Source: Casuarina equisetifolia
Lineage: Eukaryota > Streptophyta > Magnoliopsida > Fagales > Casuarinaceae
Direction of reading: 5' to 3'
Assembly (NCBI GenBank): GCA_028551475.1
Contig: CM052354.1
Span: 23,521,258-23,585,257 of the forward strand
Length of the DNA: 64,000 bases
The stretch's first letter is position 1, and each line of letters begins with the position of its first letter. Made by a program: the position numbers and the translations under genes. Below are positions 22,546 to 35,100 of the stretch, one piece after another. The notes beneath the pieces were generated by a model. It did not search any database and was not told the origin of the DNA. It saw only the letters and a list, made by a program, of their open reading frames with translations.

Positions 22546-25500
22546 ATGGAAACCCCAGACGGTGATCATCGCGATGCCACCAGCAGTGAGAGCAGTGTTG
22601 CTTTCCAGATTCAAAACCAGAATGAGAGCCAGAAACATGTCTCTTCGAGTTCACAATCCGAATCCGACGTCGTCAGGAGCCCCTCAGATGCTGTGCCCAG
22701 AGGGCTGTCTTCTACTCTCGCCACTGTGATCAGGGACTTCGACTCCAGAGCTCAGGGAACTCTCAAAAGCCAGGACCAGCTCTCCTCCGCCCTCGATCGG
22801 CTTACACGAGGTTTTCACTTTTATCACTTTCTCCAACTTTTATGATTCTCTATGCTAAACTTATCTGAATTAGGGTAGCCAAATAGGTGGTCTCCTTAAT
22901 AAGTCTCGTGTATGCTCGCATTTGTTCTCGTCGTTTGTTTGGTCGTGTCTCAAACGAACTTATTTCCAGGATTCCCTGTAAACAGATCATAATCAACCTG
23001 ATCATACGAAGTGTGTATACATAAATGGGTAAAACTGTGCTCATTTGTCATCAGGCTCTTCCAGGGAAATGGCTATTGAGACATTCTTGAAAGGAGTGAT
23101 CCCTTTCTTGCTTGGGATGAAGAGCAAATATGGAGAGGGCGGGGGTTTTGTTGTTTGCTGACTTCTCATGGACTGGGTCTCTGAAAAGCCATTAGGTATT
23201 TCGTTAGGTCGGAGATGGCTGGCACCTGTTGCGCTGGGCTCTGGCATGATTTGTGGCTTGGGGAGTTACCTTTGTAGTTTGAAATTTCTATTTTAAATAA
23301 CGTTTATTTTTGGTCAGAAAAGTGGATTGGTATGTAACTTCATAAATTATTTTTCTTTCAGATGTAGGAACCCTAGTCTCGTTAAGGACAATTCATGCTG
23401 GAACATATGTCAATCTTTGTCATAACTAAATGATTTCCAGCAGCTATTAAAGCTTCCTTGAGGCTCTCACGTTGCCTTTTTTCCATTGATGTGATTGCTG
23501 AGACCTTGTTGTTGATGTGGGGAACAGAAATGAGGGCTGCGTATGAAGCTATTGTTGAGCAATCGATGTTGCTGATGGAGCTAACCGATTGTACAAATTC
23601 GAATGGATTAGTTGTGCCCTTTTCATAACCAATTGTCTAGCATCTGTTTCTTGTCGTCACTCTAGTGATTCAATATGTTAGGTTAACACATATAACTTTG
23701 TTGGTCCTGGCACTGGTTATATGACTGGGACAAATGTCATGGTGAAAAGATAACACTAAGCCGTTATATAAAATCATGAAGAGATTGCTTTGAAGCCTAT
23801 AAGTGCCAGAGAAACATCATGAGCAGCCAAAGTAATTTGCTAAAGTGGGGAGATACAATTCTACAGTGTACACGAGTAAAAGACTGAGCAAACAAGGGAA
23901 GGAACATGGGTTTATATGCTGCACAAGTGTCTAAAGTAATTTTCTAGCTACTTAAAGACAGCCTTATTCTTTGCTTCAGATGAATTGCCAGAAATCTTGT
24001 CACCATGCATTATCCATGGCACTGGATGAATTTAACTGCGATTTTGCCTTGGTAGAACTTAGAAGCCTATTGAATATGAACAGCTCAAAATAGATGTGCA
24101 TGCCAATGGACTCCTGCTAAAATTGTCTGCTTGGGAGAGCATGCAAATGCAGCAAAAGTAACAATAAGTTACAAATTTTAAATTTTCCAGGTTCACATTG
24201 ATTAATGAGGCAACCTGATCTCCTACCAACAATCTTCTCTTCCTATCTTTTCTAGTTTTCTTTGTAGTTTCTCTTTCATTTGCTACAAATGTAAAACCAG
24301 CCCTCCACTGACACTACCACTTCTTTGTTGCAACCACTTTGGCCATCAACTTTGAAAAATTCATCACTGTTGAAAGATCATTCCCAGTCCTTGCATGAGC
24401 TAGAATGGGAAAGGAAGAATTTCTAGGTTCTGAGCTTTTAAACCTCTCTGTGTTGAAATTTACCCGTTGGAAAGAAAAAGTTGAAGTTGAAGTTGAAGTT
24501 GAAGAGTGAGGGTGATTGTTCTCCTGCTGTGCGTTCCTCATAGCCAAATGTGGTCTGAATGTTTACTCTTACATTCTCCTTTTGTCCTTGTCTATTAAGA
24601 ATTCTGAAAGTGGTAGTTAGGAATGTTAGAACAAACTATCTTTCTTGTGCCTCAAAAAGGAAATTCACGTTTAAATCTGACATTTTCTCAGCAACCAGAC
24701 CTTTAATATTTGTTTTATTGCTGAGAAAGATACAATCTCCATTTTCTTACACTTCCTTACCAACAAAATGAAGTCTCAAGGAATACAGCAATTCATCATG
24801 AAGGCCATGACTCATCGCACAATATTAGATGATAAGTAATAAGTTTAATATGTTTGGGAGTGACTTAGTGGTAGAAGCAGCAGCTTGGAAGTTCGAGAAA
24901 AATAAACCTTTTCATTGCTTGCAGTGTTACATATGCCAGTGTAATAAAGCTGGTTGAAGCATCATGCAATTACTAGATATAGGTGTTTGCAGCTTGTCAA
25001 GGTGCTTTTGGGAAGTAGGAGAACCGTACTTGCATGAAGTTATTCTTATTTGCTCTTGAGGTGCATGAGAGAAGAATAACGTCATATTTGAGAGGCATGG
25101 AGTACTACGTTTGTGAAGTTAAAGATAGGATCTCTTATGACATTATGCTTTTGGCTTTTTTGGTCTCTCTGATCTGTTTCCAATCTTTTTTCCTTTCTGT
25201 GATCTTTTTGCTTCTCTTTATTGAACTAATCAACAAGATGATTTGGGCTTGTGTCGGACAAAAATGCCTAGACTTTCTCAACAGGTGTGAGGTTCATTTG
25301 AGCAATAAAATATTACTGTTCAAAACTATTCTAGATTTTACTTTTCTCGGTAACTGATACATGTTAGAATAGTTTTACCGAGAAAAGTAAAACCTGGAAC
25401 CAGCTAGATGCAAAAAAAAATTCTTGACAGGCCTTTTGATAGTATTACCTCTGAAACCATTTTAAGAAAAATAATGATCTTAGTTATTCTATGCTGGATC

Positions 25501-26985
25501 ATGATACTTTGCTGGTATGTGCTAATGGATATTGAAATTCTGAATTGTGTTGTTATGGATGGATATTTTATTTTACAAGATCCAGTTCCAACGCATTTAC
25601 CTATTGCTTGGCTTGTAGCAAAATTAGTATTTTAATTTTTCATTATATTGACATAAAAAAATCATGTGCTTTGACAGAACTTGATCAATTGTTAGAAGAT
25701 GCACCACTGCCATTCATCATGCAGCATGCTGCCAAGATTTCGGGTGTTAGGAGGAGAATCTCTTCGTTGAATTCCATTTTAAAATCCATGCAACATCGAG
25801 TTGATAATATAGATCGGATGCTATCCATGGGCATGCTACATGGTATTGATAATCATCCCTGGACTGCATGTTATATTATCTCGTATTTTTTAGGCAATGA
25901 ATCTGTAACTCTTTCAGCACATATTCTTCTTTCTTGAGGCACACAATTGCTACTTGATATGCTGTTTTGCTGGTGTGCTTGATTACGGTGTATGTTGCTT
26001 TTGGCGTCTCTTTCAGTTTGGCGGTAAAGCAATTTAACTAATTAGTGGCATGAATTATGTGACACACTCATATTTAGTGTCTTAAGGCGCAATGAAGATG
26101 AACTAGATCTCTTAGCTTTACCTTTTGTGGTCCTTTTTTCAGTTTTTTTTTCCCCGTTTTGAGGGGTTTGCACGAAATGAACGGACTTTAAGAAATTTTA
26201 GTTGGACCCATAAAATCATTGGTTTTATATATGCCCTACATTGTTTTGTGTGTATTCATTTTGTAATAGAAGTATGCTAGAATCAAGTTGATATTTCAAA
26301 CTCTGGCTGACTTGACGTGGTAGGTGTTTAAGAATGGAAAATGTTATAGTAGTATTTATGGACAGAAGCACATCAGATATATGACAGCAAAAGTGCAATT
26401 AACGTTAATAGGCAAAAGCAGCAAGTTGACAATACTAAAGTAAGAATGCTCTGACTGAATGCCACTTATTTACAGCTCATGTTATCATCATAAGCGAATA
26501 TCACAGTAGAAATCCTTGAGTGCTGGCTTCAAAGAGTAGATTGTGTTGCCTGGTTGGATAATCATGAAAGTATGATATTCAATCTGACCATTTCTCAACT
26601 TGTTCAAGTGGTGATTGAAATCGTAATCTAATATGCATTTTGTCTCCAAAAGCTTTATTCAATCACAGAGTATTTTCAGTTGACCTTTTAGACCAGAAAT
26701 TACTGAAGGCCTATCAATGGTGTTTAATTATCACTGTACTAGTTAAGAAACTAAAATGTTGTTTGATTTGAGAGTGTCAATGTGGCTGAGGTTAGATGCA
26801 CGAGTAGTTCTTTTGGCTGAACTGGCGTCAGTAATTAATGGTCGGAGTACTTGATTTATGATTTATGATTTATGATTCATGATGCTTTCTGGACTTGTTT
26901 TGTTGTTGCTTCATATGCTTGCAACTGAAAAGTTTATCTGGATCATGCAGAGAAGATGGCCGTTGAAAGTTCTGGAAGACATTAG
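22546..26985 (+). CDS. Snapin-like protein (BLOC-1/BORC subunit family)
   Basis: Three exons: 22546-22810, 25678-25842 and 26951-26985, with GT..AG borders and consistent phases (265+165+35 nt, 154 residues). Exon 1 encodes an acidic Ser-rich N-terminus, then IRDFDSRAQGTLKSQDQLSSALDRLTR. Exon 2 adds ELDQLLEDAPLPFIMQHAAK and ISGVRRRISSLNSILKSMQ, the heptad-repeat core of Snapin-like proteins. Exon 3 adds EKMAVESSGRH and stops. Snapin is a small coiled-coil subunit of BLOC-1 and BORC, complexes acting on endosome and lysosome (vacuole) trafficking; the plant role is inferred. Intron 1 is 2867 bp. The spliced protein is about the usual length. The last exon is short and was chosen because it restores frame and ends like plant homologues. 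Confidence 0.83.
22811..25677 (+). other. Long first intron of the Snapin-like gene
   Basis: It begins GTTTTC and ends TTTGACAG. It contains a short GAAGTT repeat (about 24477-24507). Hydrophobic open frames at 25034-25357 and 25408-25635 look like chance translations of T-rich DNA. No nested gene was recognised. Confidence 0.6.
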
Positions 26986-28149
26986 CACATGTCATGTATG
27001 ACATCCATTTGAAATCTTTTGTACATGTTCCATTTTTTAATATTCTTTCCCTTTTTCATTTATTTAGTTCCATAGTCTTTCATTTGTAACTTTGATTGGC
27101 AAGATTATGAATGCATATTTTTCCCTAAGAATCGCAAACTAAGGTTCTTGGAGAATATTTGCTTTGGATGCACATATCACAAATAGGTTCAATATATTGA
27201 CACTTTACCAGATTTCTGATCTTAAGTGTCTTTGCTAAATGTTGAGTTTTAGAGACGACAGGTTTCATTTCCCTTGGAATATCCCTTGTTTTCAACCACA
27301 GAAACAGGAGGAAAAACTTCTGGATTTGAAAGGTTAGGATTCAGAACTCCACGAGCTCGTGCCAAAATGGCAAACAAGTATTTCGGTCCTAACCTTCGGA
27401 ACAAATTGTGAAACTGAATTATATTTCCTACCCTTGAATTGGAATAACTTCAGCTTAAATTGGCAAAAGGAAATACATTTCATAGGGCCAGACTTAATAT
27501 GCTGAAAGGGAAGCGTCAAATTTTCTTTCAGCAGTGCTCTAACATTCTATGATACTGGAAGGAAAGTCCCCAGTCTGCTTTCCAACCTTTTCCACTCTAG
27601 ACGAGTTAGCTTAAATCAAGCGGGCAACTGCTGACAAGTAGTTTAATTCCTTCCTTGATGTACGTTGAGGAAACAACAATATATAAAGGAAACAATTTAA
27701 CCACACCCAAGAGTCATACAGATCCACACAAGCGACAGGATCAAATCTTTAATTTTAAATATAATACTTCAATTTTTTTTAAAAGGAAAACAAATAAGGT
27801 TTATAGTTGATATTAAGCAACTTGAGTGGAACCCACTATATTGAGTTTAATTTTGAGAGGTCTCACAACTTAAGTCAAGAGAAGCAAATCACATATAAAA
27901 GAAAGATGGCTAATTGACACCATTTACATTATCATAATGCGGAAAAAAAGATATGCAAACAATAAACCAGAAAGTTTGTTGAGTCCCCTAACCCTTGGGG
28001 CCTCAAATTTAAGCACACTTCATAAACTTAAAAACTTGATAAATTTTGCTTATTTATTTTTATTTATTTATTTATTTTCACACACGCACCTAAGGAAAAG
28101 GGAGGAGATTTGAACCCATATTTGGTGAGAATGCCAATCAGGATTTGGC
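26986..28149. other. Intergenic region downstream of Snapin, including repeat R1 copy 1
   Basis: Presumed 3' UTR followed by AT-rich spacer. The section 27621-27931 is duplicated at 36746-37063. No gene was found. Confidence 0.5.
27621..27931 (+). repeat. Dispersed direct repeat R1, copy 1 (311 bp)
   Basis: Nearly identical, in the same orientation, to 36746-37063. Both begin CGGGCAACTGCTGACAAG and end near GACACCATTTACATTA. The differences are scattered substitutions and a few small indels. It has no coding capacity and no terminal repeats that I can see. The two copies bracket the bL12m/NDUFS4 region. Confidence 0.85.
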
Positions 28150-28661
28150 TTAGAAAACACAACTAAATTAGAGATCCCCTTAATACATTTACCCTTGCCT
28201 GCCCCTTTTTTGTGAGCATGGTAGGTGGGCCCGTCTTTATACTCTCTATCACAATAGTATGTCCTTGTGCTTGGCTCATGCAAAATACCCCCTCCATGGG
28301 CTTGGATAGGATTTCCATTAGTGTCCAACCACATTCTCTCCAGTTAATAGTAAAAGCTCTTGTTCCCCATGTCTTTCATGGGATCTACAACAGTTTTGTG
28401 ATCCGGAAAGAATGTACTCCTAAGTTGAGAATTCTCATCCAGAAATTCGTCCATCAATGTGGTTGGCTGTTTAGGTCTTCTTTTTGCTGCACGTGGAGAT
28501 CTCCTCCTTGGTGTGGGCATCTGAATATTTTCTTCCTCAAATTCTAAAAGTTCATGAAATTGGGGGTTTTGGCTTATGTGCAATTGGATTTCTCCAACCA
28601 CTCCATCTTTGTAGCAAGCAAGGAAGAATAGATGAAACATTAATGAGAAGTGGAAACTCAA
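28150..28661 (-). pseudogene. GH43 glycosidase pseudogene fragment
   Basis: The minus-strand translation gives YKDGVVGEIQLH, RRRSPRAAKRRPK, DEFLDENSQL, VDPMKDMGNKSFYY, then a TAA, then LERMWLDTNGNPIQAHGGG, TYYCDREYKDGPTYHAHKKGA. I recognise this as the N-terminal third of the plant glycosyl hydrolase family 43 (arabinanase/levansucrase-like) membrane-anchored protein. The TAA (about 28344) interrupts the same frame. Conserved WYGEYKDG has become CDREYKDG. Homology ends soon after HKKGA, so the bulk of the catalytic five-bladed propeller is absent. It is clearly a dead, truncated copy; a functional parent is expected elsewhere. Confidence 0.82.
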
Positions 28662-29212
28662 ATTTTTGGGGCCTTTTTATGATCCCACGTTAATGAGAAG
28701 CGATTTTACTCAAATTTGGTGCAATATTATTCATTTTATAGGATAATAATTGATTGGATCAACAAAAAATACGAGTTTTTAAAGATTCGAAATTGGGTAA
28801 GAAAAGGTTGAACTTAGGGCATTTTTCATCCCTATTGTGATGGGAAATTAAGTTCAAATCTATGTTCTTCCTTTGCTATTACGAGAGTGAGACTTTGTTC
28901 TTCATGTGCCTTGGCTTAATAATACATTGTAGTTTCATATGTTCAATAGTTGTTTGCCTTATTAGTAAATTTAGGAACTAAAAATGATTTAGTCCCTGCT
29001 CCCGTAGATGCACGCATGGTGCATTAATGGCAGGTTGGGGGACTTGAACTCCATTAATGAAGTAAAACATTGAAAAATATTACAAAATTTCTATACTGCC
29101 CTCACATTCCCATTTCCTTCACATTCCTTGCTTGAGCTCCAAAAAACCTCTGCAATCCTACCAAAAACCTTGAACTATAAGAGACCCCAACCCTAAATCT
29201 CTCCAAACCAAG

Positions 29213-29722
29213 ATATCCTCCATAGCCACAAGATTTCCCACCAAGTCCTTAACTAGGCTCATCAAACTCCATCGAAGACCGCCTTATCGTGCTCTTTGCA
29301 TAGCTACTGAGACACGTACCTAGACGCTCAAGCAAATTGTTGACAAGCTATTGGAGCTCAACAAGCTCAAGCAGTACGACTATGCAGTCCTCACGAGGCT
29401 TAGGATGGACCTCAACAAATATGAGGCTACGCTATGTGGGCCTGGCCAATCAGCAGCCCTTGTCGAATTTGCGACCGATTCAGGAAATAAGGCCGAAGCC
29501 GCTAAAAAGATGGCGTTTGATATCAAGCTCGAGAAGTTTAACGTGGTGGCAAAAATCAAGTTCATTGAGGGAGTTGGGACGTTCACGGATTTGGGCCTAA
29601 AGGAGGCAAAGGATTTGGTGGAGAAAGTGCATGTACTGGTGAAGAAGGGGGTCACCAAAGATAAGGTTGATTTGATCATTACCAAACTCAAAAGCTTGGG
29701 TGCCACTATGGTATTGGAATGA
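29213..29722 (+). pseudogene. Mitochondrial ribosomal protein bL12 pseudogene 1
   Basis: This 510-nt segment aligns without any indel to the intact bL12m frame at 35206-35715. The start codon is ATA (29213), and codon 37 is TAG (29321-29323) where the intact copy has Gln. Downstream the protein is complete and recognisable ([42 protein letters not shown]), including the L7/L12 C-terminal domain. Translation from a later start would lack the transit peptide and part of the dimerisation region. It is most likely a non-functional copy, although it is remarkably well preserved. Confidence 0.85.
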
Positions 29723-30401
29723 AACTTTTCAAATTTGTCTTCTTTTTCTCCTTTTTTTTTTTTCCTACAAAAGGTAGAATAATGGTTGATTAAAGTAATC
29801 CAAGATGAGAATTATTGCTTATTGGGAATGAGTTTATGTTATTTGGGGCTAGAAAGGTAAAATAGCTTTTGTATGATGCCACATTAATGAGAAATGGTTT
29901 TGCTCCAATTTGGTGCGATACTATTTATTTCATATGATAATTATTGATTGGATCAACAGAAATATGAGTTTTTGAAGTTTTGAAATTGGGTTGGAAAAGG
30001 TCGAATGGGCATAGTTGTCATACTTATTGCGATGAGAAATTATATTCACATTTGTGTTCTTTCTTTGCTCTTCTAAGTGAGACCATGTTCTTCATATGCC
30101 TTGTCTTAATAATACATTGTAGTTCCATATGTTCAACATCTGTTTGTCTTATTAGTAAATTCAAGAAACAAGAATGATTCAATCCTTGCTTCTACAGGTG
30201 CATGCTTGGTGCATCAATGGTAGAAGAGGGGACTCAAACCCCATTAATGAAGTAAAACATTGAAAAAGACTACAAAATTTCTATACTGCCCTCACATTCC
30301 CATTTCCTTCATATTCCTTGCTCGAGCTCTAAAAAACCTCTACAATGCCTTAAAAACCTTGAACAATAAGAGACCCTAGCCCTAAATTTCTTCAAACCAA
30401 G

Positions 30402-30636
30402 ATGTCCTTCATAACGACGAGATTTCCCACCAAGTCCCTAACCAGACTCATCTGATTCCATCAGAGACCGCCCTGTCATTCTTTTTGCACGACTGCCGAG
30501 ACACGTACCCAAAGGCTTAAGCAAATTGCCAACAAGCTGTTGGATCTCAACAAGCTCGAGTGGTATGACTACGCAGTCCTCACAAGGCTCAGGATGGATC
30601 TCAACAAATATGGGGTTGCGCTATTCGGGCTTGGCC
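30402..30636 (+). pseudogene. Mitochondrial ribosomal protein bL12 pseudogene 2 (3' truncated)
   Basis: It begins with an intact ATG (30402) and the bL12m presequence ([17 protein letters not shown]), but codon 18 is TGA (30453-30455). The same frame then continues through ETRTQRLKQIANKLLDLNKL and RLRMDLNKYGVALFGLG. Homology ends abruptly near 30636, before the L7/L12 C-terminal domain. The sequence after the break is unrelated to the gene family. Confidence 0.83.
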
Positions 30637-30640
30637 TAAG

Positions 30641-32147
30641 AGATCTCACAGTTTGTTGTTTGTCTTCTTACATACATGTGTTAGAAACCTTTATAGGTGT
30701 GTCTGGGAAAGTTTCAAACTTTGGAAGGCCTACATGTTGGAAGGTCCTCATACTCTCCCCAGGAAATTTACTTGTGTTATATGCAAGAACTTAAGAAACA
30801 AATGAGATTTCTAGTCACACCAGAAGAGGTAATCTCCAGTTACCCCTAATGAATGGTGTACTCTTAGAAAACAAGAGGTTTGAGACGAGTTCATTACATA
30901 GAGTTATGAGAGGCATAATTTTGGACTGTTTCACATATTGTTTGCTCACAATTTCTTAAAGGAAAGTAGGAGTAGAGTTATATGTTTAACTACGAGACCT
31001 AGATCACATGAGAACAATAACTATTTCATCAAATGTCACCGTCGAAAGTATCCAAGCTATTCATGATCTATATATATATATATATATATATATATCACAT
31101 TGCAAGAGATGTAACCTTGCAAAAGGTTCTTTTCAGTCAGAAGACTGCAATGCTCCTCTAGAAATCGCAGGAGGCTTAGCATCAACAATTTCTGCATCAG
31201 TCTGAGGTACAGTGCTCAGAGCCATAGGGTTCTCAGCAAGTTTTGGGGTTGGTAGATCCCTTTAAATGCAAGTTTTGCCTTCTACCTTGACCCCCATATC
31301 GCTGTTACATTTATATTTCTCTATTTATCCTGTCCAAACAATATAACACGCAACTCAATAAACCATAAGCACAATTGGATATTAACAACCACGTTATGCA
31401 TAGAGTTTCAGGTTTGAGATGCAACAAACAGATGCACCATTTTATCTTATCAAATTCTACATATTCAAAGCTAAAATAAGAATCACAATTTCTTCTATAA
31501 GACGTGCCTTGAGATTTACCCAGAGTTCAGTGGTATCTTACATCTAAGTTTGACAGAAATATGTGGGCTACATGTGCAAATCGTTTTCGATTACCAGCCA
31601 ATTTTCGATCGACTCCGATTTTTATAGACGGAACATAGGATGGAGACCGCCGGACATCTCTATCTCGTCCGAGAAACGCAGCTTTTATTGCTCCTCGGAA
31701 AGACCTGCGACTCCTATGGTTTCTGAAATTAAAAAAGTGCTGCTGGGGTTTCCAAAATAAAACTATATCCATGCTACCTAGAATAATATTCATCAGTACC
31801 CTTAATTTATAATTATAATTCAATTTTTTAAAGTTTATTTATTTTCAAATGATTTCTGAAGCACCGTTCTGTCTTTCCTTCCTCAGTTATCCGCTTCAAA
31901 TACCGCTTTATATTAGATCTTATTTTTAATGTTTTTTTTTTTTTTGTATTTTTAATTTATTAAAAATAATTGAAAACACAGTTGCAGCCGAGGGTGGCAT
32001 AAAATGATAAATGAGGTTGGTCGGGGTATTCTTCATATATCAATAACTAATGGGGGTGAACCAGCAAATCTTTCAAAATATGTTTTAGCCATTTTTACTA
32101 GCCGGATTAAGAGAAGGCTGGTGGTGCAGTCTTAGTCGATAGATTCC
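30641..32147. other. Spacer between bL12m pseudogene 2 and the NDUFS4-type gene
   Basis: It starts with sequence of unknown origin joined to the truncated bL12m copy. It contains a TA dinucleotide run (about 31069-31095) and T-rich tracts near 31930. The roughly 150 bases before 32148 should hold the promoter and 5' UTR of the downstream gene. No gene was found. Confidence 0.45.
31069..31095. repeat. TA dinucleotide microsatellite
   Basis: About 13 TA units, in the spacer before the NDUFS4-type gene. Confidence 0.9.
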
Positions 32148-35100
32148 ATGGCGAATTCTGTGCAACGCATCTCGAGCAACACGCTTGCTCTCCGGGCCGC
32201 GCTAGCACCATGGTCCAGACCCTTCTCCTCCGACGCTTTGGTGGGGGCCCATCCCGGCGAGATTGGCATGGTTTCTGGAATCCCGGAAGAACACCTTCGC
32301 CGAAAGGTACGACCATGACCGGCTTCTTCTTTTTCCCATAAAATTGATCTTGCGGCCCCTTTTTATCCGGTTTCAAATGGGTCAGTTACAACGGAGCTGA
32401 GCGTTGCTTCTGCCAAGTTCTTTCAATTTATTTGTTTTTTTGAATCTTTTCTTTATGGATCATATGATTGTTGGCTATGCACTTCTAAAGAATGGTCAGT
32501 ATCATTTTGTGGGATTAGCCCATTTTTTATAGCCTTGAAATATCAGAACTTCAGCAAGGCATTTTTGCTTTTTAGCTTTTCGGCAATCGAGGGAGCTATA
32601 ATAAACGTTGATATGCGTGGGTGTGAACGGTTTGCGTCACAGGAGTCGTGTGAGTATGTACGAACTTGGTTCATTGCTGATGGGCACATGTTCTATCGCG
32701 AAAAGAAGTTAAATTTATTGCCTGGCCAAAAATTTTCCAGCTCTGGATTGCTAAGCATTGGTTTCTGGGTGTAAAGAACGAATTTGGGTTTGAGTATAAT
32801 GGTGGAAATAACTGTAAAACCCCCTTTTTTTTTCTTTGAAGTTTTTTAGAAGTTCATGTGTTTTGTAGCATTACTTGAGAGAAGGCTGTAGAAGTATGAA
32901 GTTTTGAGGCAATTTCCACTTCGTCGCTATTTCCTTTGTATAAGTAGATATGCAGAGTCAGCGTTTGATGTTGTGACAACCCCAACTCCGAGGAAATTTG
33001 GGGCGTAACTTGAGGGTGGTCTAGTGCTTTCTTTAGCTGCAAGCTATAGCACTGGATTTACTTAGTACTTGTCTTACGAAGCAAAAAATTGCTCCATTTG
33101 ACGGCATCATTGTGTTTTGAGTGTTTCTGTCAACTTCTTACTCGATCTTTTACCTGCATTATAGGTTGTCATCTATTCACCAGTGAGAACTGCGACGCAA
33201 CAAGGATCTGGAAAAGTTGGAAGGTGGAAGATCAATTTTGTGTCAACACAGAAGTACGTTCTTCTACCCGCTTAAATTCTCCTGAGCGGAGAAGCCTTTA
33301 TGGGGCTCTCATTCAGTAATGATTTCACTTTCTTTTGCTTCAAAAGTTTTCTTTGATGAGAATCTTACTAATGTAATTAACAATGCTAGGTACAATATTT
33401 TACACTATGCATTCTGCTAAGAAGCTTGATCATTCTCTTACAAAGGATGCTTAAATATGTAACATGTTCAATCCATGTGTAATGGAAAGATTGAAATTTT
33501 CGAAATTCCTTAAGTCATTCTGAATTATTTGACAGTGGGAGGATATATATTATGTGCCATTGACTTATTGGCAGTGATTATTATCTATATTTTTTATTCT
33601 CCTTTATTAGTAAGTCATTCTAGAATAGCTATTTAAACTAAAATAAAATAGCTAAAATCCTTAGCTTTTAGCTTACAAATTCTTAGTTGATTTTGGGTCA
33701 AAGAGGGATGTGCATCTTTTGTGGGCTTGGCAACCGAATGTCATTCCAGATTAATGCACGGCACAAGATAAAAGTTACTGTAGGACACAACAAGTTAATA
33801 CAGATATTTTGGTGTTACACTGGTTCTTCAACAATAGCTTTATAATCTTGGAATATGTGATACAATCATTTATCCTCACCAACTAGTACATTTGTAGGTG
33901 GGAGAATCCATCGATGGGCTGGACATCAACTGGGGACCCATATGCTAATGTTGGTGATGCTGGATTTGGCTTTGACAGTGAGGAAGCTGCAAAGTCATTT
34001 GCTGAAAAGCATGGTTGGGAATATGTGGTATATTGTAACCAACTTTTTCTGGTCTTTGACTCCAAGATGCGTAATTATTTTGATGTCCATTATTATTTTG
34101 TTGCCATCACATGCTTACATTTTATCCAGTCTTCTTGGTGTTGCTTAGGTCTGTGCTTGATGAAACACTAGCTCACATCTCTTAGTTGTGAGAAATCTGG
34201 TCGAAATATGAGGGTAGATGGAAATGACATAACACTTTCAATTCTGCCTTTTGTTGTCCCTTGGTGAAATTTTCAGCTGTTGGTTGCTGTCCCTCTGCAT
34301 GTCTTTTATAATGCTTTTTTTTCTTTTTCCCTCTCGTGTCTTCCTTCTTTGCACAAACTGCGGTCATCATGTTCCATCACTTATTTCTATCTTTGAAAGG
34401 TTAACTTTTGTAACAATGTTTTCAATTTTAATTTTTTTTTTGGTTGATTCAAAATCTTTTTGTTGTAATGGGCTTTTAGAATCACCATTGGTACTTCCCT
34501 TTTAAAGTGTTTTAACTTGGAGAATTTTCCATTGGTTATTCTTTGATGATCACATGTTTTTCTTCAATTTCAGTTTCCAGTTCCCCTTTTTCCTATTAAC
34601 ACAGTACTTGAACATACCTGCAGGTTAAGAAGCGCCAGACACCATCATTGGAGGTTTGGGATTCTTTCACCTTTTCTTCTGTGATATTTTGTATTTTCTT
34701 GATCCTAAAAATAGCATAATTTCTATCTTTAGAATTCCAGTTGGACTAGTAAACTTATAATGATTGTTGTTTATTGTGATATTGAGACAATGCTTTTGGA
34801 TGACCATTGAAATTGCAAGTCTTGACGTCTTGTGAAATTGCAATTTCGCCATTCTAGCTCCCCACTGTTTGTAAAGCTTGGATTTTCTAAATGCAGTCCA
34901 TGCAGAATAGCTTAAAACGTACCAAGTAATGGCATGCTTCTTGGAAATTTTGCTTGTCCTGCAGTCATTGATTTTGGAGTATAACTTTCTTAAAAAATTT
35001 GGATCATCATAATTCTTTGTCCCAGTGCATGTATTGGTACCTTCTGCCTATTATGTTGAACCATAGGGACAGTTTTGCAATGGATTTAACAGTATCATTT

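Larger units (their letters stand above)
28676..30640 (+). repeat. 1.2 kb tandem duplication carrying two bL12m pseudogenes
   Basis: The sequence from CCACGTTAATGAGAA (about 28683) matches that from CCACATTAATGAGAA (about 29878), at a spacing near 1195 bp. The match covers about 530 bp of upstream DNA (including TTGATTGGATCAACA and CATTAATGAAGTAAAACATTG) and the bL12m 5' part. Copy 2 breaks off inside the bL12m sequence near 30636. The divergence is higher than in the HIPP units, so the duplication is older. Confidence 0.75.

Noticed and set aside
24855..24900. tRNA/SINE-like words TTAGTGGTAGA and AGTTCGAG in the Snapin intron
   Set aside because: The spacing is too short, and there is no tail or second half. 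Chance similarity is as likely.
25034..25635. Hydrophobic open frames in the Snapin intron 1
   Set aside because: T-rich intron DNA yields Phe/Leu/Ile-rich frames by chance. There is no splice logic or family match.
29213..29215. ATA as a usable start codon of bL12m pseudogene 1
   Set aside because: Nuclear genes rarely start at ATA, and an in-frame TAG at codon 37 would stop translation anyway.
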